A stretch of 64,000 nt of DNA from Catenulispora sp. MAP5-51 (lineage in GTDB: Bacteria > Actinomycetota > Actinomycetes > Streptomycetales > Catenulisporaceae): the NCBI RefSeq assembly GCF_041261205.1, contig NZ_JBGCCH010000001.1, positions 682,001 to 746,000 on the forward strand. Direction: 5' to 3'. Positions within the stretch are counted from its first letter, which is position 1, and every line of letters starts with the position of its first letter. The notes beneath the pieces were generated by a model. It worked only from the letters and a program-made list of their open reading frames with translations, was not told the origin of the DNA and searched no databases. Positions 17,752 to 25,712 of the stretch are shown one piece after another. A program made the position numbers and the translations under genes.

Positions 17752-19290
17752 ATGACGGACCCGACCGCCGCCGTCGTCACCCGCGACGACCCCCGCTACC
17801 CCGCCCTCGTCGAGGGCTACAACCACCGCTTCGTGGGCCGCCCCGAGCAGATCCGGCTGGCCCGCGACGCCGACGACGTCCGGGCCGCGGTCCAGGAGGC
17901 GGTGGACTCCGGCCGGCGCGTCGCCGTCCGCAGCGGCGGCCACTGCTTCGAGGACTTCACGGCGCACCCGGACGTCAGGATCCTGATCGACCTGTCCGCC
18001 CTGGACCACGTCGGCCACGACCCCGCCCGCGACGCCTTCGTGGTCGAACCCGGCGCCCGGCTGGACCACGTCTACCGCACCCTGCACGACGGCTGGGGCG
18101 TGACCATCCCGGCCGGCACCTGCTTCGAGGTCGCCGCCGGCGGGCACATCGCGGCCGGCGGCTACGGCCCGCTGTCCCGGCGCGACGGCCTGGTCGTGGA
18201 CCACCTCGCGGCGGTCGAGGCGGTCGTGGTCGGCGCGGACGGCCGGGCGCGCGTCGTGGTGGGCACCAGCGACCCCGGCGATCCGCACCACGACCTGTGG
18301 TGGGCGCACACCGGCGGCGGAGGCGGCAGCTTCGGCGTCGTCACCAAGTACTGGCTGCGCACACCGGGGACCCCGGACGCCGAGCCGTCCCGCCAGCTCC
18401 CCCGCGCCCCGCGCGCCGTGCTCCGGCGCGACACCATGTGGTCCTGGGACGCGGTCTCCGAGGCCGATTTCACCACCCTGCTGCGCAACTACTGCACCTG
18501 GTACGAGGAGAACAGCAAGCCCGGCGCGCCGGCGACCGCGCTGTGGAGCAACCTGATCATCACCCACCGCTCGGGCACGATGCTCATGCTGACCTCGGTG
18601 ATCCCCGACGACGCACCGGACGCCGCGGAGATCCTGCACAGCCACACCGAGGCCATCGCCCGCGGCATCCAGGCCGCGCCGATGTCGGCAACCGCCGAGA
18701 CCACCGATACCGCCAAGACTACCGATACCACCGAGACCGCCCCGTGGCTGGACACCTGGCTGCCGTCCTACAGCTGGCCCAGCGACCCGGCCGGACGTTA
18801 CAAGAACAAGGCGGGCTACCTGCGGCGCGGCTTCTCCGACGCGCAGATCGCCGCGATCTACCGGCACCTTTCGTCGACGGACTACGACAACCCGATGGGC
18901 TGCCTGGTCGTGACCGGATTCGGCGGCCAGGTGGGCGCCGTGGCGCCGGAGGCCACGGCGGCGGCGCAGCGCGACTGCATCCTCAAGGCCTCCTACAGCA
19001 CCGGCTGCTGGACCGACCCGGCCGACGACGAGCGCCACCTGGCCTGGGTGCGCGCCTACTACCGGGACGTGTACGCGCATTCCGGCGGCGTGCCGGTCCC
19101 GGACGCGATCAACGACGGTTCCTACATCGGCTACCCCGACACCGACCTGGCCGACCCGGAGTGGAATCGTTCGGGGCTCGACTGGTCCGCCTTGTATTTC
19201 AAGGAGAACTATCCGCGGTTGCAGCGCGCGAAGCAGGAGTATGACCCGCTCGACGTGTTCCACCACGGGCTTTCGGTCCGGCTTCCCTGA
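17752..19290 (+). CDS. FAD-linked oxidase (BBE family), bicovalent flavin type
   Basis: A 512-residue flavin oxidase. Both covalent FAD anchors can be seen: histidine in VRSGGHCFEDF and cysteine in PAGTCFEVAAGGHIAAGGYG, the arrangement of bicovalent actinomycete oxidases acting on sugars, polyketides or alkaloids. The FAD domain continues with AHTGGGGGSFGVVTKYW. The C-terminal BBE lid ends with a YDPLDVFHHGLSV motif. A Thr/Asp/Glu-rich low-complexity linker (around TAETTDTAKTTDTTETAP, bases about 18691-18740) sits mid-domain and is coded by near-repeats. An AGGAGG-type ribosome site stands before the ATG. It is divergent from the ECF42 sigma gene, a plausible target of that sigma factor. Confidence 0.9.
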   Translation: MTDPTAAVVTRDDPRYPALVEGYNHRFVGRPEQIRLARDADDVRAAVQEAVDSGRRVAVRSGGHCFEDFTAHPDVRILIDLSALDHVGHDPARDAFVVEPGARLDHVYRTLHDGWGVTIPAGTCFEVAAGGHIAAGGYGPLSRRDGLVVDHLAAVEAVVVGADGRARVVVGTSDPGDPHHDLWWAHTGGGGGSFGVVTKYWLRTPGTPDAEPSRQLPRAPRAVLRRDTMWSWDAVSEADFTTLLRNYCTWYEENSKPGAPATALWSNLIITHRSGTMLMLTSVIPDDAPDAAEILHSHTEAIARGIQAAPMSATAETTDTAKTTDTTETAPWLDTWLPSYSWPSDPAGRYKNKAGYLRRGFSDAQIAAIYRHLSSTDYDNPMGCLVVTGFGGQVGAVAPEATAAAQRDCILKASYSTGCWTDPADDERHLAWVRAYYRDVYAHSGGVPVPDAINDGSYIGYPDTDLADPEWNRSGLDWSALYFKENYPRLQRAKQEYDPLDVFHHGLSVRLP

Positions 19291-19418
19291 CCGGCGAGGG
19301 TTGCCGGTTGCCTTCTCACCGGCGTGTGCCCGGAGTCGATGGACAGGCGGAACAGGCGCTGGTTGAATCCTCAGCGGACTATCGCAGAGGTCATAGTTAC
19401 CCGCCAGGGGGCGCCAGG

Positions 19419-20843
19419 ATGTCCGTCACTTTCACCGTCGGGGTGCCCCCGGCCGTCACGGCGCTGGCTCAGCAGCGGGAGCTCGGGGCGCGCAAGGCCG
19501 TCTTCTGGCGGCGCGCCACCAGGGCACTGATTCTGTGGCCGCTCACGCTCGTGGTGATGGCCGTCGCGATCACCATCGGGTTGCTGGGTTGGCACCTGCC
19601 GGCTCTCGTCCTCGTCGCAGCCCTGCTGGTGGGGATCGGGCTCTGGCGGTACAGCGGCACGCCCGAGTGCGTCGTGGTGTACGAGCACGGGCTCGTCTGC
19701 TGCCTCGGCCGACAGCGACGGTCCGTGCGCTGGGACGAGGCGCACTACTCGTGGCGGGGCGCGGCCGACATGGCGATCCTGCCGCAGGAGGACGCCCTGG
19801 AGGAAACAGGCCTCGCCGACGCGCCGGATCTGACGGGGACGGACGGCCGGATCATGCTGCGGCAAGTCTCGGGGATGGACCGATTGCAGCAGCTCGTCGA
19901 CGCCGAGTTGCAGCTGCGCGCGTTCGACCGGGGCCGCGCGCAGCTCGAGGCGGGGGAACAGGCGGACTACCCGCCACTGGCCATCACCGCTGCCGGCATC
20001 TTCGCGAACACGGGGAAGGGCACTGTCAACGCGCGGTGGGCGGCGCTCCACTCATACGGCCACGTCGGAGGCGTCGTCGTCATCAACGCCTTCTTCAAGG
20101 ACGCGGCCAAGGGCAGGATCGCCAAGGAATGGTTCCGGGGGCTCGTGGCGGACGCGACCGCCGCCCACCGGGTGATCGCCGCGACCAACCCCAACCAGGG
20201 CACGCCGCAGGCGGAGGAGGCCGCCGACCTGGTGGCGGACGACATCATGGCCGAGGCTGCCGAGGTCCAGCAGCGCTCGCGGCAGCGGCACCGGTGGGCC
20301 GTCCTGCAAGGCGCCGCCTTCGCCGCCGTGGTGCTCGGCGGCGCCGCCATCTCCACGATCCACCTGCCCGAACACGGGCTCGGCTACTCCGCGGTGTGCG
20401 GCGGGCACCCGGCTTCCCGCGCCGCGTCCTACAACCCGGGCAACGGCCCGCATCCCATCGATTTCGAAGGCGGCTCCGGCGGCTTCGCAGGAGTCAGCGA
20501 CAATGCCGGGGTCCTGGACGGCGAGTACGGCCAGTGGATCCCCGCGAACGCGGCCGACGTCCAGCTCGTCGCCTGCGTCACCGGGGTCAAGACCGATACC
20601 ACGATCGGGAACTGCGACTACGAGGGGGGAACGGATGTGCCACTGAAGAACGAGCAGTACACCCTCACCGTCTACGCGGCGCAGACCGGGACGCAGGTGT
20701 TGGCACCGAAGGAGATCGACGGCGACCCCTCGACCTGCCCGGAGTCCATCGAGACGGACAACGGATCCGGACCCTCGTCCTTCCACGCCGAGCTGACGCT
20801 GTCCGACGTCGAATCGGCGGTGCAGGCCGTGGTCAACGACTGA
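19419..20843 (+). CDS. Multi-domain membrane protein, function unknown
   Basis: A 474-residue protein not recognised as a named family. It has two closely spaced membrane helices at about 35-80 (ILWPLTLVVMAVAITIGLLG, then ALVLVAALLVGIGLW). A soluble middle region follows that begins with a PH-like segment (VVVYEHGLVCCLGRQRRSVRW). A third helix lies at about 310-330, before an extracytoplasmic C-terminal domain of about 140 residues with several cysteines. The first soluble part resembles membrane-proximal PH-like domains of actinomycete DUF proteins. It stands between unrelated genes and is convergent with a solute-binding-type gene 6 bp away. Confidence 0.7.
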   Translation: MSVTFTVGVPPAVTALAQQRELGARKAVFWRRATRALILWPLTLVVMAVAITIGLLGWHLPALVLVAALLVGIGLWRYSGTPECVVVYEHGLVCCLGRQRRSVRWDEAHYSWRGAADMAILPQEDALEETGLADAPDLTGTDGRIMLRQVSGMDRLQQLVDAELQLRAFDRGRAQLEAGEQADYPPLAITAAGIFANTGKGTVNARWAALHSYGHVGGVVVINAFFKDAAKGRIAKEWFRGLVADATAAHRVIAATNPNQGTPQAEEAADLVADDIMAEAAEVQQRSRQRHRWAVLQGAAFAAVVLGGAAISTIHLPEHGLGYSAVCGGHPASRAASYNPGNGPHPIDFEGGSGGFAGVSDNAGVLDGEYGQWIPANAADVQLVACVTGVKTDTTIGNCDYEGGTDVPLKNEQYTLTVYAAQTGTQVLAPKEIDGDPSTCPESIETDNGSGPSSFHAELTLSDVESAVQAVVND

Positions 20844-20849
20844 CCGCCG

Positions 20850-22052
20850 TCAAGCGCGATGCGCGCGGCACCGTTCGTTGTATTCGTCCAGCAGCCGCTG
20901 AGCCTCGACGTTGGCCGCCGCGAAGCGCCAGGCCGGGTCCTCCTCGCCGAGCAGCACGTCGTGCATCGCGCGCGCCATGGTGTCCTGGATGCGGTCGGCC
21001 TCGCCGATCAGGGCCCCGAGCGCCGCCGGGGAGCGGTCGGAGGCGGCCAGCTGGTCCAGGGCGACGGCCGGCGGCGTGCGTCGCCGCGCCGCGTGCTCCG
21101 GCGCCATCAGGTACTGCAGGAACGCCAGCGCGCCGTCCCTGACGGCCGGCGCCAAGCCATCCGTCAGCCAGATCGCGTCCCCGCCGACACTGTTGCCGGC
21201 AAAGGGGAACCTCCCGCTGTAGGGCATCCGGCCGGCCGCGACCTCGAAGCCGTGCTCGCGCCCCGCGAGCGACAGCCGGTCGGCCTCGGCTGAGGATCCG
21301 AGAATGAAGGCGACCTCCTGCTCCGCGAAGGCGGTGAAGGTGTCCTCCCAATCCTGCCGCGCGTAAAGGTAGCGCCCTTGGCGGTGCATGCGGCGCCACC
21401 AGCCGACGAAGGCCAGCATCTCCGGGGAGTCCAAGAGCATCTTCTCCGCGCGGCCCCGGCGGCCGTTGCCGTGGTCGGCGACAAGACCGCCGGCTTGGGC
21501 GACCGCCTGCTGGAAGATCTCGCCGTGGTTCGGCCAGGCGATGGCATGACGGACGCGGGGCACGCCGCGCACCGCCTCGCACGCACCCTCGACCTCGTTC
21601 CAGGTCTGCGGCAGGCGCGTCACGCCGGCTGCCTCCAGAAGGCGGGTGTTGGCGTACAGGAGCGTCGTGGAAATCAGCGTCGGGACGGCCAGCAGTACTC
21701 CGTCGTAGGAGTACGCGGCGCGCGCCGCCGCCAGGATGTCGGCGGTGACGACGGGGTGCCCGAGGATCTCCTGGCGGCCGTCGATCGCGTCGTGGACGGG
21801 CACGAACAGCGGGCCGCCGGATTCCGAGCGCATGTCTCGGGCCTGCTGGGTCGCAGGGTACGGATACTGCACCAACGTCGGCCTGCGGCCTGTGCCGGAA
21901 TCGCCTTCCCGGATGTTGATCACGTACTCGGGGTGTAGCTCGTGGAACGACGCCGCGAGCTTCCAGATCCCGTCACCGGAGAGCGGGTCCGAGCGACGGT
22001 GCGGCAACCACACCTCGATCGCCACTTCGGCCGCACGAGCGGTCCTCGTCAT
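20850..22052 (-). CDS. Solute-binding-protein fold (family 1), no signal peptide
   Basis: A 400-residue protein with the fold of sugar ABC transporter binding proteins. ANTRLLEAAGVTRLPQTWNE is the typical hinge-region motif, and EVAFILGSSAEADRL and GNSVGGDAIWLTDG are the usual C-lobe segments. Unlike transport binding proteins it starts directly with MTRTARAAEVAIEVWLPHRR, with no signal peptide or lipobox cysteine, and the in-frame extension upstream is not a signal sequence either. A GAGGAG site supports the ATG at 22052. No permease or ATPase gene is adjacent. A cytoplasmic sensor or enzyme-like role is possible. Otherwise it is a transporter relic. Confidence 0.78.
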   Translation of the reverse strand: MTRTARAAEVAIEVWLPHRRSDPLSGDGIWKLAASFHELHPEYVINIREGDSGTGRRPTLVQYPYPATQQARDMRSESGGPLFVPVHDAIDGRQEILGHPVVTADILAAARAAYSYDGVLLAVPTLISTTLLYANTRLLEAAGVTRLPQTWNEVEGACEAVRGVPRVRHAIAWPNHGEIFQQAVAQAGGLVADHGNGRRGRAEKMLLDSPEMLAFVGWWRRMHRQGRYLYARQDWEDTFTAFAEQEVAFILGSSAEADRLSLAGREHGFEVAAGRMPYSGRFPFAGNSVGGDAIWLTDGLAPAVRDGALAFLQYLMAPEHAARRRTPPAVALDQLAASDRSPAALGALIGEADRIQDTMARAMHDVLLGEEDPAWRFAAANVEAQRLLDEYNERCRAHRA

Positions 22053-22234
22053 GCCGCGCTCCTCAAAGGTCTGCTTCCCCAAGCGTCCACGCGCGCCCGA
22101 CAGGCGGCACCTCCCCGATTGCCGGACCCGCCGGGGTCCGCATCTTCGGAGAAGGCCACCGCGCACCACGGCATGACGATGCTCATGCGGGTGCTGCCAA
22201 GCACGCAGCCCCGGGCGCGGAGAAAGGACGTCTC

Positions 22235-23896
22235 ATGCAAGACGCGACTTCGGGAGCTGCTTCGGGAACCCCGGCGCCGGCGGCCGTCGCCCGGGCCGGG
22301 CGCAAGGAGTGGGTGGGCCTGGCGGTCCTGGCCCTGCCGGCGCTGCTGGTCGCCATGGACATCGGCGCCTTGTTCCTGGCTCTGCCGCATCTGAGCTCCG
22401 ACTTGGGGGTCGCCGGTGCCCAACAGCTGTGGGTGACCGACATCTACGGCTTCATGCTGGCCGGGTTCCTGCCGACGATGGGGACGCTCGGGGACCGGGT
22501 GGGGCGTCGCAGGCTGCTGCTGATCGGCGCGACCTTCTTCACCCTCACGTCGTTGTTGGCCGCCTACTCCACCAGCGGCACCGAGCTGATAGCGGCGCGG
22601 GCGCTGCTGGGTGTGGCCGGCGCGTCGCTTTCGCCGTCGACACTGGCGCTGATCAGCGCCATGTTCCACGACCCCAAGCAGCAGAAGCAGGCCATCGGGA
22701 TCTGGTCGACGTGCCTGTTCGGCGGTACGGCGCTGGGCCCGGTCATCGGCGGGGTCATGCTGGAGTACTTCTGGTGGGGCTCGGTGTTCCTGCTCGGCGT
22801 GCCGGTGATGGTGCTGCTGCTGGCGGTGGGGCCGAAGGCGTTGCCGGAGTTCCGGAATCCGGACGCCGGCCGGCTCGACTACCTCAGCGTCCTGATGTCG
22901 CTGGGCGCCGTGCTGCCGGTCGTGTGGGGCGTCAAGGAGTTCGCCGCGGGCGGTGCGGCGAACCCGGTGCCGGCCGGCGCGGCGATCGTGGCGGGCCTGG
23001 TGGTGGGGGTGCTGTTCGTGCGACGGCAGGGCGCCCTGGCCCATCCGATGATCGACATCGGCTTGTTCCGGCGGCGGGAGTTCACCGGGGTCCTGCTGGT
23101 GATGTCCCTGAGCTCGCTGGCACTGGCCGGCATGGGCATCATGAGCAGCCAGTGGATCCAGAGCGTCGCGGACGTCTCGCCGGGCGCCGCGGGCCTGCTC
23201 CAGGCGCCGACGGGCTTCGGGTTCGCGGTCGGCACCGCGCTGTCGGCGGTGCTGCTGAAGTGGTTCCGCCCGGCGACCACGATGATCATCGGCGCCGCCC
23301 TCTCGGCGGCCGCGTACCTGGTGATCACGCAGGCCACGATGACCGGATGGCTGGCCGCGGTGGTCCTGTGCTACACCCTCGCCGCGCTCGGCGTGGGCCC
23401 GACCTACGCGCAGGGCACGGGCATCGTCGTCGGGTCGGTGCCGCAGGAGAAGGCCGGCTCGGCGGCGTCGCTGTCGGAGACCTCGACGGTCTTCGGCTCG
23501 ACCCTCGGCCTGGCCCTGCTCGGCAGCCTCGGCGCGGCGGTATACCGGCACCGGGTCTCCGCCGCCGCGCTGCACGCGATCCCCGGCGTCGACGCCGGCC
23601 AGGCGCGCAAGAACGTGGCCGTGGCCGACGGCATCGCCGCCGGGCTGCCGCACGACGCGGCCGAGGCGCTGCGGCACACGGCCGGGACGGCGTTCACCAC
23701 GGCGATGGCCGTGGTCGCGCTGGCGTGCGCGGTGATCTGCGTCGGGACGGCGCTGATCGCCAGGCTGCTGATCCGCGATCTCGGGCCGGTGCCGGTGGGT
23801 GTGGAGACTTCGGCGGCTCCGGCAGGCCCGGCGGCTCCGACGGTTCCGGAGCAGGACACTGCGGCGGCTCCAGAACAGGACATCGCATCGGCCTGA
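22235..23896 (+). CDS. MFS drug exporter, DHA2 (14-helix) type
   Basis: A 553-residue inner-membrane proton-driven exporter of the SmvA/QacA class. Motif A appears as GTLGDRVGRRRLLLIGA, and motif C-like LGPVIGGVMLE lies in helix 5. About fourteen hydrophobic helices can be counted. The C-terminal tail is a Pro/Ala/Gln-rich segment with two near-copies of APEQD. A GAGAAAGGA ribosome site precedes the ATG. It ends in a strong hairpin shared with the convergent AraC gene. Multidrug or secondary-metabolite export is the family role. Confidence 0.92.
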   Translation: MQDATSGAASGTPAPAAVARAGRKEWVGLAVLALPALLVAMDIGALFLALPHLSSDLGVAGAQQLWVTDIYGFMLAGFLPTMGTLGDRVGRRRLLLIGATFFTLTSLLAAYSTSGTELIAARALLGVAGASLSPSTLALISAMFHDPKQQKQAIGIWSTCLFGGTALGPVIGGVMLEYFWWGSVFLLGVPVMVLLLAVGPKALPEFRNPDAGRLDYLSVLMSLGAVLPVVWGVKEFAAGGAANPVPAGAAIVAGLVVGVLFVRRQGALAHPMIDIGLFRRREFTGVLLVMSLSSLALAGMGIMSSQWIQSVADVSPGAAGLLQAPTGFGFAVGTALSAVLLKWFRPATTMIIGAALSAAAYLVITQATMTGWLAAVVLCYTLAALGVGPTYAQGTGIVVGSVPQEKAGSAASLSETSTVFGSTLGLALLGSLGAAVYRHRVSAAALHAIPGVDAGQARKNVAVADGIAAGLPHDAAEALRHTAGTAFTTAMAVVALACAVICVGTALIARLLIRDLGPVPVGVETSAAPAGPAAPTVPEQDTAAAPEQDIASA

Positions 23897-23916
23897 GCGC
23901 CCCGTGACCGGAACGA

Positions 23917-23951
23917 AATCCGGCCGGGCGTCACGAACGCCCGGCCGGATT
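23917..23951. terminator. Bidirectional hairpin terminator
   Basis: Perfect 15-bp arms AATCCGGCCGGGCGT (23917-23931) and its complement (23937-23951) around a CACGA loop. It lies between the convergent MFS and AraC genes, so it can end both transcripts. Confidence 0.85.
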
Positions 23952-23962
23952 CCTACGCACGA

Positions 23963-24814
23963 CTACCCGACTCCGGCCCCGACTCCGGCCCCGACCCGCT
24001 CGCCGGACCGCTCCGCGACCCGCTCGACCGCCTCCCGCCGCGCCGCCTGCAGCGCGAGCAGCACCGGCGGGTCGAGCATGCCGGCCGGCTTCAGCGGCAG
24101 GTCGACGACGTGCTGCTCGACGCCGCGGCGGATGATGATGGGGCCGAGCGTGCCGACCCACACCGGCGAGTCCGCGCTCCGCTGCGGCTCCGTGCCCAGG
24201 CGTGCCACCCGCCCCGCACGGACCGAGCCGTCGTCCTCCACCGCGGACTGCGCCAGCAGGTACCAGCGGCCCGTGGGGACGTTGTCGAAGCGGTAGGGGC
24301 CCGGCTCGTCCAGGATCGTGCAGCAGACCGGGCGGCCCTCGGGCACGCACTCGGGGAACAGGCCGGCGAAGACCCGGCCGCGGCGCTCGTCGTGCCCCTC
24401 GATCACGCCGCTGACGGTGGCGGCGTCGGAGGTGGTGCCGCGCGGCTCCGAGACGCGGATGCGGTCGGTGTGCCCGCCCAGGCGCCGGTACTCGGTCGGG
24501 GAGAGTCCGACGCTGCGGCTGAAGCGGGAGCTGAAGGTGCCCACGCTGTTGTAGCCCACCAGGACACTGATGTCCACGACGGTCATGGTGGTGGACGTGA
24601 GCAGGTGTTTGGCCCGCTGGAGCCGCAGCGCCGACAGGAACCGGGCCGGGGAGACCCCGGTGGCGCGCTGGAACATGCGGGTGAAGTGGAACTTGCTGAA
24701 CATCGCGGCGCGGGCCATGTCGTCGACGGTGACCGGCTCGCTCAGTCGTTCGTGCATCGTGGTGATGGCCCGCTCGGCGGCCCGGGTGATGGCGTCGTTC
24801 ATCGCGTGCCCCAT
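23963..24814 (-). CDS. AraC-family regulator, N-terminal HTH architecture (paralogue 1)
   Basis: A 283-residue regulator whose two helix-turn-helix motifs are at the N-terminus (VTVDDMARAAMFSKFHFTR; VVDISVLVGYNSVGTFSSRF), the reverse of classical AraC order. The C-terminal 150 residues form a beta-rich domain with EPGPYRFDNVPTGRWYLLAQ, shared with the second regulator at 27518, and a tail of glycine/valine repeats. It is divergent from the DUF5987/GMC oxidoreductase genes. The 10-bp repeat array at 24861-24900 lies just upstream, so control of that pair and itself is the natural inference. The start at 24814 is chosen; an in-frame ATG at 24802 is an alternative. Confidence 0.88.
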   Translation of the reverse strand: MGHAMNDAITRAAERAITTMHERLSEPVTVDDMARAAMFSKFHFTRMFQRATGVSPARFLSALRLQRAKHLLTSTTMTVVDISVLVGYNSVGTFSSRFSRSVGLSPTEYRRLGGHTDRIRVSEPRGTTSDAATVSGVIEGHDERRGRVFAGLFPECVPEGRPVCCTILDEPGPYRFDNVPTGRWYLLAQSAVEDDGSVRAGRVARLGTEPQRSADSPVWVGTLGPIIIRRGVEQHVVDLPLKPAGMLDPPVLLALQAARREAVERVAERSGERVGAGVGAGVG

Positions 24815-24860
24815 TAGGTAGACCGGTGGTCTTCGGCGGTGTCCACGCACGGCGGACGGT

Positions 24861-24920
24861 GAATCGGAGTGAATCTGAGTGAATCGGAGTGAATCTGAGT
24901 TCTGATATGAGTTCTGATTT
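24861..24920. promoter_or_regulatory. Phased direct-repeat array, candidate operator
   Basis: Four head-to-tail 10-bp units GAATCKGAGT (24861-24900) alternate G and T at the sixth base. Two 12-bp units GAGTTCTGATWT follow at 24897-24920. The 10-bp spacing places every unit on the same DNA face. The array lies about 50 bp upstream of the AraC-family gene, in the divergent gap to DUF5987. Confidence 0.65.
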
Positions 24921-25145
24921 CTCCTTGTCATCCCCGGCGCGCGCCCGACCATGCCCGCCTCCGGCGCCCCCGCCGTGCCGCGGGACGTGTTCCAGCATGC
25001 TCGCCATCTGATTTGCCCGCCTTCTCGGTCCGTGCGGTTTTCGTCCGGTGTGCACCGGTGGGCCCGGCTGAGCGCACGAGCGAAGACGCCCGCCCGCCGG
25101 ACCCCTTCGACAATGAACACGACCGTGATGACAGGAGGAATCCTC

Positions 25146-25712
25146 GTGAAACCACCCATGGCTGACGAACTGGTGCAGACGATGACGCTGGAGGCGTTCG
25201 CCGACACGATCGTGCCCGGTGAGAAGCGATTCCCCGGGGACCGGGCGATCGCCGGGACCGCCGCCGGGGGCGGGGCCGTGGCCGCCGGTGCCGTGGACCT
25301 CATGCGGACCGACGCCGGCGGCCTGGCCGAGGCGCTGCCGGACCTGGTCGAGGCGCTGAACAAGCACGCCGAGGCCTACCGCGACGAGCTGCGCCTGGAG
25401 CCCGATCCGGAGGTCCCTGCGTTCGTGGCGCTGCCGGCCGGGCACCGCGCGATGCTCATCGCCGACCTGGTGCGGCCCGGGAACCCGGAGAAGTTCCTGT
25501 GGGTGGGCCTGGCGATCTTCAGCAACATGGCCTTCGACACCGGCGCGCACCTGAGCACCGCGCAGGCCCTGGCCGACGGCCACCCCGGTCTGACGGCGCT
25601 GGGCTACAGCCGCCCCGACGCCGACGGGCTGTGGCGCTTCCCGGACTTCTCCTACCGGCGGCCGCTGGCCCCGCTGCATCCGCACACCACCGCCACCGGG
25701 AGCCCGGCATGA
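25146..25712 (+). CDS. DUF5987 protein, small partner of GMC oxidoreductase
   Basis: A 188-residue protein. It starts MKPPMADELVQTMTLEAFAD with FADTIVPGEKRFPGDRAIAG, the conserved start of this family, which resembles the small subunit 3 of gluconate 2-dehydrogenase. The GTG at 25146 is chosen because an AGGAGG site lies 8 bases upstream. No Tat or Sec signal is evident. The stop overlaps the GMC oxidoreductase start by 4 bp (ATGA), as is usual for this pair, so they probably form a complex. The function of the small subunit is not established. Confidence 0.82.
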   Translation: MKPPMADELVQTMTLEAFADTIVPGEKRFPGDRAIAGTAAGGGAVAAGAVDLMRTDAGGLAEALPDLVEALNKHAEAYRDELRLEPDPEVPAFVALPAGHRAMLIADLVRPGNPEKFLWVGLAIFSNMAFDTGAHLSTAQALADGHPGLTALGYSRPDADGLWRFPDFSYRRPLAPLHPHTTATGSPA

